In this document: in pieces, positions 4,525-7,205 of the stretch
How the letters are laid out: each line of letters opens with the position of its first letter
How positions within the stretch are numbered: the first letter of the stretch is position 1
Origin: ZC4RG29 sp036563875
GTDB taxonomy: Bacteria; Bacteroidota; Bacteroidia; Cytophagales; Cyclobacteriaceae
NCBI GenBank assembly: GCA_036563875.1
Contig: DATCLO010000097.1
Location: 1 to 7,205, forward strand
Length of the DNA: 7,205 nucleotides
Reading direction: 5' to 3'
Made by a program: the position numbers and the translations under genes
The notes under the pieces: generated by a model
Told to the model about the DNA's origin: nothing
Database searches by the model: none
What the model saw: only the letters and a program-made list of their open reading frames with translations

Positions 4525-5777
4525 GAGTTGTTCGGAACGCTTTCGTGAACGGAATGGGACAGCGGTGTTTTCCTGAGAACGGCGTGCAGCCATACGGCTG
4601 AGATCAGAAAATAGGCAAGCGCCACCATGTGCAGCCAAGCTGGGAGGTTGTAAAGATAAACGGCACCGGTGAGCAATGCCGGAAGCAGTATGATGCGAAG
4701 CCATTCGGCGCGAATCACCCATGGTCTGTTTTCAAACAGCACACCGCAGTTCACTACGACCCAACACACTACGCCTGTAATGATGCCCTTTTCCAGGAGC
4801 GTGAAGTTTTCCTGGTTGAAGAGGAAGAGGGCAGTACCAATCACTGCAAGAACATAATGGAAGAGAACATACAATCCCAGTTGCAGTGGCGCAGGCGTGT
4901 CGTACTTGGTGTAGCTTGATCGGTCGACCTCAGGCACGGGACGATAACCGCCCAGATATTCCGGGAGCCACCCGGGCTTTGCAAAGATGTACCGGATCTT
5001 GTCCGACCACTTTGGTATTCGCCGCAGGTCTTTCGCCATGTCGGCGTAGTGACTAAAGTTTGCCCATAGCGGATTCCAGCTTCGAAGGGGCTTCGTAATA
5101 CCGTAGACCGGCCGCTCTTCTTCGGCCTGAAACGTTCCAAACATCTTGTCCCAAATAATCAGGGTGCCGGCGTGATTCTTATCGATATACTTCGGATTTC
5201 GTCCGTGGTGTACGCGGTGGTGCGAAGGTGTGTTAAACACATACTCAAACCATCCCAGCTTGTTGATCGTCTCGGTATGAATCCAAAACTGATACAGCGT
5301 GTTGAGCGCGGACATAAGGGCAAAGTGCAGCGTGTGGTAGCCCAGTAATGCGATGGGGAGGTTAAACGCAAACGTCCACACGATCTGCAGCGAACTTTGA
5401 CGCAACGCTACGGAGAGATTATACTCCTCACTCTGATGATGAACGACATGCCCACCCCAGAACAGATTGATTTCATGGCTCATTCGGTGCGCCCAGTAGT
5501 ATGCCAGGTCGACGAGCAAAAAGAGGCTCACCCAGTACCACCATGTATTGGGATCCGGCGAAAAGAACGCAGCCTTTTCGTATATAAACTGGTACGCGCC
5601 AATTGCAAATACCTTTAGGAATAGCCCACTAAGCTGCTGCGTGATCCCGCAACTAATGTTCGCAATGGAATCCTGCAGCCTGTACAGCCGCTGTTTCGTA
5701 AACCGCTCGATCAACAGCTCCACGCCGATGAGGATGAAGAAAAGCGGTACGGACAGTACAATGGGATTGAGGTCCAT
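4521..5777 (-). CDS. Sterol desaturase/fatty acid hydroxylase family membrane protein, alkylglycerol monooxygenase-like
   Basis: A 418-residue integral membrane di-iron enzyme. The histidine clusters that hold the iron are complete: HRMSH (97-101), HVVHH (110-114), H167 in FWIHTE, and HHRVHH (186-191). The segments YNLSVALRQS, LYQFWIHTE, NTPSHHRVHHGRN, IDKNHAGTLIIWDKMFGTF and the following VYGIT strongly recall animal alkylglycerol monooxygenase (TMEM195/AGMO), which cleaves ether lipids using tetrahydrobiopterin. The length is also close to AGMO. Hydrophobic segments lie at about 5-23, 80-96, 130-160, and a C-terminal set at 300-400. The actual substrate here (ether lipid, sterol, fatty acid or carotenoid) is not shown. 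I chose ATG 5777 because it starts just before the first hydrophobic segment; a TTG at 5834 would add 19 polar residues. TATTTTTA at 5805-5798 is a possible -7 box. It overlaps the lipoprotein gene by 4 bp. Confidence 0.88.
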   Translation of the reverse strand: MDLNPIVLSVPLFFILIGVELLIERFTKQRLYRLQDSIANISCGITQQLSGLFLKVFAIGAYQFIYEKAAFFSPDPNTWWYWVSLFLLVDLAYYWAHRMSHEINLFWGGHVVHHQSEEYNLSVALRQSSLQIVWTFAFNLPIALLGYHTLHFALMSALNTLYQFWIHTETINKLGWFEYVFNTPSHHRVHHGRNPKYIDKNHAGTLIIWDKMFGTFQAEEERPVYGITKPLRSWNPLWANFSHYADMAKDLRRIPKWSDKIRYIFAKPGWLPEYLGGYRPVPEVDRSSYTKYDTPAPLQLGLYVLFHYVLAVIGTALFLFNQENFTLLEKGIITGVVCWVVVNCGVLFENRPWVIRAEWLRIILLPALLTGAVYLYNLPAWLHMVALAYFLISAVWLHAVLRKTPLSHSVHESVPNNS

Positions 5778-5797
5778 GGTGTTAGTGGACGGTTTGC

Positions 5798-5805
5798 TAA
5801 AAATA
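5798..5805 (-). promoter_or_regulatory. Possible -7 box of the hydroxylase-lipoprotein operon
   Basis: The minus strand reads TATTTTTA, 20 bases from ATG 5777. No TTTG lies at the ideal distance; the nearest is 26 bases upstream. If real, it excludes the upstream TTG start. Confidence 0.3.
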
Positions 5806-5844
5806 CGATTTTTCACCGCATAGAATTCCTCCAAAGTCCATTAC

Positions 5845-5868
5845 TTAATTCCGAATTAATCCCGAATT
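5845..5868. promoter_or_regulatory. Palindrome TTAATTC-C-GAATTAA in a divergent gene gap
   Basis: Perfect 7-bp arms (5845-5851 and 5853-5859) surround one central base. CCGAATT within it (5851-5857) recurs 11 bases later at 5862-5868, one helical turn away. The site lies between the divergent hydroxylase and membrane protein genes, 68 bases from one start and 35-58 bases from the other. This suits an operator affecting either. No regulator is identified. Confidence 0.4.
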
Positions 5869-5902
5869 TTGTCCCAATTGTCAGGCAGTAATTGCCCTCT
5901 CC

Positions 5903-6340
5903 ATGGTAATACTCAGAATTTTCAGGAGCGTTTGGTTTCTTTCTCTTCTTGCTGTGACGGCCGCGCTGTTGTATGGATATGCTTCCATGCGGGAGGAGGT
6001 GGTGGTACGGGAAACCGTGGAGGGCAGCTTCCGAATCAGCCGGGAAACATTTTTCTACATGGTGCTCGCGTTGCTGACGATCATCAACGTGCTGGTCTTT
6101 ATCATTGCTCGCATCATGGTGCGGAACGAAGATTTTAAGTCGTGGTTTTACGGACTTGTCATCACTTTCAACATTTTCTTCATCGTTGGCATCGGCTTCG
6201 TCAGCTTGTACAACAGCGGCGAGATGTACGACTACTCCCGCCTGCAACCTGTCATGTATGGAAGCATCGCGTTACTCCTGGTGTGGACCTTTGCATGGCC
6301 GGTTTACGTTAGCTTTAGGCGACTCGCTGGTAAATCGTGA
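5903..6340 (+). CDS. Four-helix membrane protein of unknown function
   Basis: I do not recognise this 145-residue protein. Hydrophobicity shows four likely transmembrane helices at about 11-27, 50-71, 81-103 and 117-137. There is a polar loop after the first (SMREEVVVRETVEGSFRISRE) and a tyrosine-rich loop between the third and fourth (LYNSGEMYDYSRLQP). Basic residues at the N-terminus (R5, R8) and C-terminus (RRLAGK) suggest both ends are cytoplasmic. No catalytic motif is visible. It lies 161 bases upstream of parE on the same strand and is divergent from the hydroxylase. The start ATG 5903 has no Shine-Dalgarno site, as is usual in this phylum. It could be a small-molecule transport accessory or a structural membrane protein; nothing decides. 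Confidence 0.8.
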   Translation: MVILRIFRSVWFLSLLAVTAALLYGYASMREEVVVRETVEGSFRISRETFFYMVLALLTIINVLVFIIARIMVRNEDFKSWFYGLVITFNIFFIVGIGFVSLYNSGEMYDYSRLQPVMYGSIALLLVWTFAWPVYVSFRRLAGKS

Positions 6341-6369
6341 GTTTTGCTACCCCTGAACTAATTGCTGAT

Positions 6370-6392
6370 AATCAACGGTTTATTTGTTGATT
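6370..6392. terminator. Hairpin AATCAAC / GTTGATT after the membrane protein gene
   Basis: Perfect 7-bp arms (6370-6376 and 6386-6392) surround a nine-base loop, 30 bases after the membrane protein stop. It is AT-rich and lacks a T-run, so it may stabilise the 3' end rather than terminate. Confidence 0.35.
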
Positions 6393-6460
6393 CTTGATAA
6401 ATATTTGTAAGTGCGTGCGTGCGCGAAATTGTGTAAATGCGGTTGAAAATGCCGTTATTC

Positions 6461-6481
6461 ATGCGCTATCGCATTTTTTTT
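6461..6481 (+). terminator. Short stem ATGCG-CTAT-CGCAT followed by eight T
   Basis: A 5-bp stem with a four-base loop runs straight into T 6474-6481, the shape of a weak intrinsic terminator. It lies only 20 bases before the parE start codon. It could end the upstream transcript, or act as an attenuator in a parE leader. The 3' arm CGCATT (6470-6475) can also pair with AATGCG at 6436-6441, giving an alternative fold. Confidence 0.4.
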
Positions 6482-6501
6482 GTTGAACAACCTTAATTTT
6501 T

Positions 6502-7205
6502 ATGGCCAAGGCTGCGGAGAAAGGTTCATCCCTGTTTGAATATACGGAGGCCAGTATTAAGTCGCTCGACTGGCGGGAGCACATCCGGCTGCGTCCGGGT
6601 ATGTACATCGGAAAACTCGGTGACGGGTCCTCGAAAGACGATGGTATTTATGTGCTCGTAAAAGAGACCATCGACAACTCCATTGATGAGCACATGATGG
6701 GGTACGGCAAGGTGATCGATGTAAAGATTACCGACTCGAAAGTGATGGTTCGCGATTACGGCCGGGGAATTCCCCTGGGAAAGGTCGTCGACGTCGTCTC
6801 CAAGATCAACACGGGAGCCAAATACGATACAGGTGCATTTCAGAAGTCGGTCGGACTAAACGGGGTTGGTACAAAAGCCGTGAACGCGCTTTCTGCCCGG
6901 TTTAAGGTCCAGGCTTTCCGCGACGGTCAGAGCAAGATGGCCGAATTCAAGAAGGGCATTCTCGTCTCGGAATCGAAGATTGTCAAGACCACCGAGAAGA
7001 ACGGAACGCTGGTGGAGTTCGAGCCGGATGGTACCATGTTCAAGAACTACCACTTCATCCCCGAATATCTCGACGACCTGATGTGGAACTACGCGTTCCT
7101 CAACGCGGGTCTTACCATCAACTACAACGGGAGGAAGTTTTACTCGAAGGATGGGTTGCTCGACCTGCTGAAGCAGAAGGTCGACGCCGAAGACATCCGT
7201 TATCC
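6502..7205 (+). CDS. parE: DNA topoisomerase IV subunit B, N-terminal part
   Basis: The first 234 codons of a type IIA topoisomerase ATPase subunit, running off the window end. With ParC it decatenates daughter chromosomes using ATP. The GHKL ATPase motifs are intact: E55 and N59 in KETIDNSIDEH, D85 in RDYGRGIP (84-91), the ATP lid KINTGAKYDTGAF (101-113), and SVGLNGVGTKAVNAL (116-130). HIRLRPGMYIGKLGDGSSKDDGIYVLVKE distinguishes it from GyrB, which usually has 'VRKRPAMYIGD' followed by a shorter loop. By recall this matches Bacteroidota ParE. ATG 6502 is the only sensible start, with a polar 14-residue lead before YTEASIKSL. The upstream leader has a hairpin plus T-run and a GTGC-type short repeat at 6411-6425. 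Confidence 0.93.
   Translation, partial: MAKAAEKGSSLFEYTEASIKSLDWREHIRLRPGMYIGKLGDGSSKDDGIYVLVKETIDNSIDEHMMGYGKVIDVKITDSKVMVRDYGRGIPLGKVVDVVSKINTGAKYDTGAFQKSVGLNGVGTKAVNALSARFKVQAFRDGQSKMAEFKKGILVSESKIVKTTEKNGTLVEFEPDGTMFKNYHFIPEYLDDLMWNYAFLNAGLTINYNGRKFYSKDGLLDLLKQKVDAEDIRY

Noticed and set aside
4525..4722. Upstream extension of the lipoprotein ORF (66 more residues)
   Set aside because: It would lie within the hydroxylase coding region and place the clear lipoprotein signal in the middle of the protein. ATG 4524 with the ATGA overlap is far better.
5884..5896. GGCAGTAATTGCC resembling the modules of the 2386-2444 repeat
   Set aside because: Only about nine bases are shared and the rest does not follow the module pattern, so chance is likely.
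5813..6247. 144-codon minus-strand ORF rich in His and Asp
   Set aside because: Antisense to the four-helix membrane protein. The His/Asp/Glu richness is what an antisense reading of hydrophobic codons gives.
1..7205. Defence island, toxin-antitoxin pair, CRISPR or mobile element
   Set aside because: All recognised genes are metabolic, structural or housekeeping. The repeats are irregular and lack the spacer pattern of CRISPR, and no transposase, integrase or terminal repeats with target duplications are seen.

Overview
The window looks like chromosomal DNA of a Bacteroidota bacterium, probably of the Cytophagales type. The evidence is the protein set (a Bacteroidota-style DapD tail, a DUF3108 protein, ParE, a Cys-less ArsC-like protein), the near absence of Shine-Dalgarno sites, and several -7-like boxes resembling TAnnTTTG. 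It reads as an ordinary housekeeping region. I see no phage, transposase, CRISPR array, rRNA or tRNA.

Layout. Positions 2-238 (+) are the end of dapD (lysine and diaminopimelate synthesis), cut by the window edge. Next is a secreted DUF3108 protein (421-1248, +). It converges on a stand-alone receiver-domain response regulator (1372-1800, -), with a CACATAG repeat cluster between them. The regulator diverges from mscL (1986-2375, +). mscL converges on a 3-hydroxyacyl-CoA dehydrogenase (2433-3338, -), with a modular hairpin repeat between them that runs into the dehydrogenase stop codon.

A 338-base gene-free stretch (3339-3676) follows. It holds a candidate promoter, an 8-bp tandem repeat, two perfect small hairpins and a second CACATAG cluster. 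Next on the minus strand are an ArsC-fold protein without the catalytic cysteine (3677-4087), a small lipoprotein (4156-4524), and a membrane di-iron hydroxylase resembling alkylglycerol monooxygenase (4521-5777). The last two overlap by 4 bp and probably form an operon transcribed hydroxylase first. Divergent from them is a four-helix membrane protein of unknown function (5903-6340, +). The window ends inside parE, topoisomerase IV subunit B (6502-7205, +).

The genes do not form one pathway. The most coherent unit is the hydroxylase-lipoprotein pair. The most noticeable non-coding signals are the intergenic repeats placed at gene 3' ends, and a recurring TAnnTTTA box about 20 bp before three minus-strand starts. 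I found no clear candidate for a new defence or mobile system; the findings below are modest.
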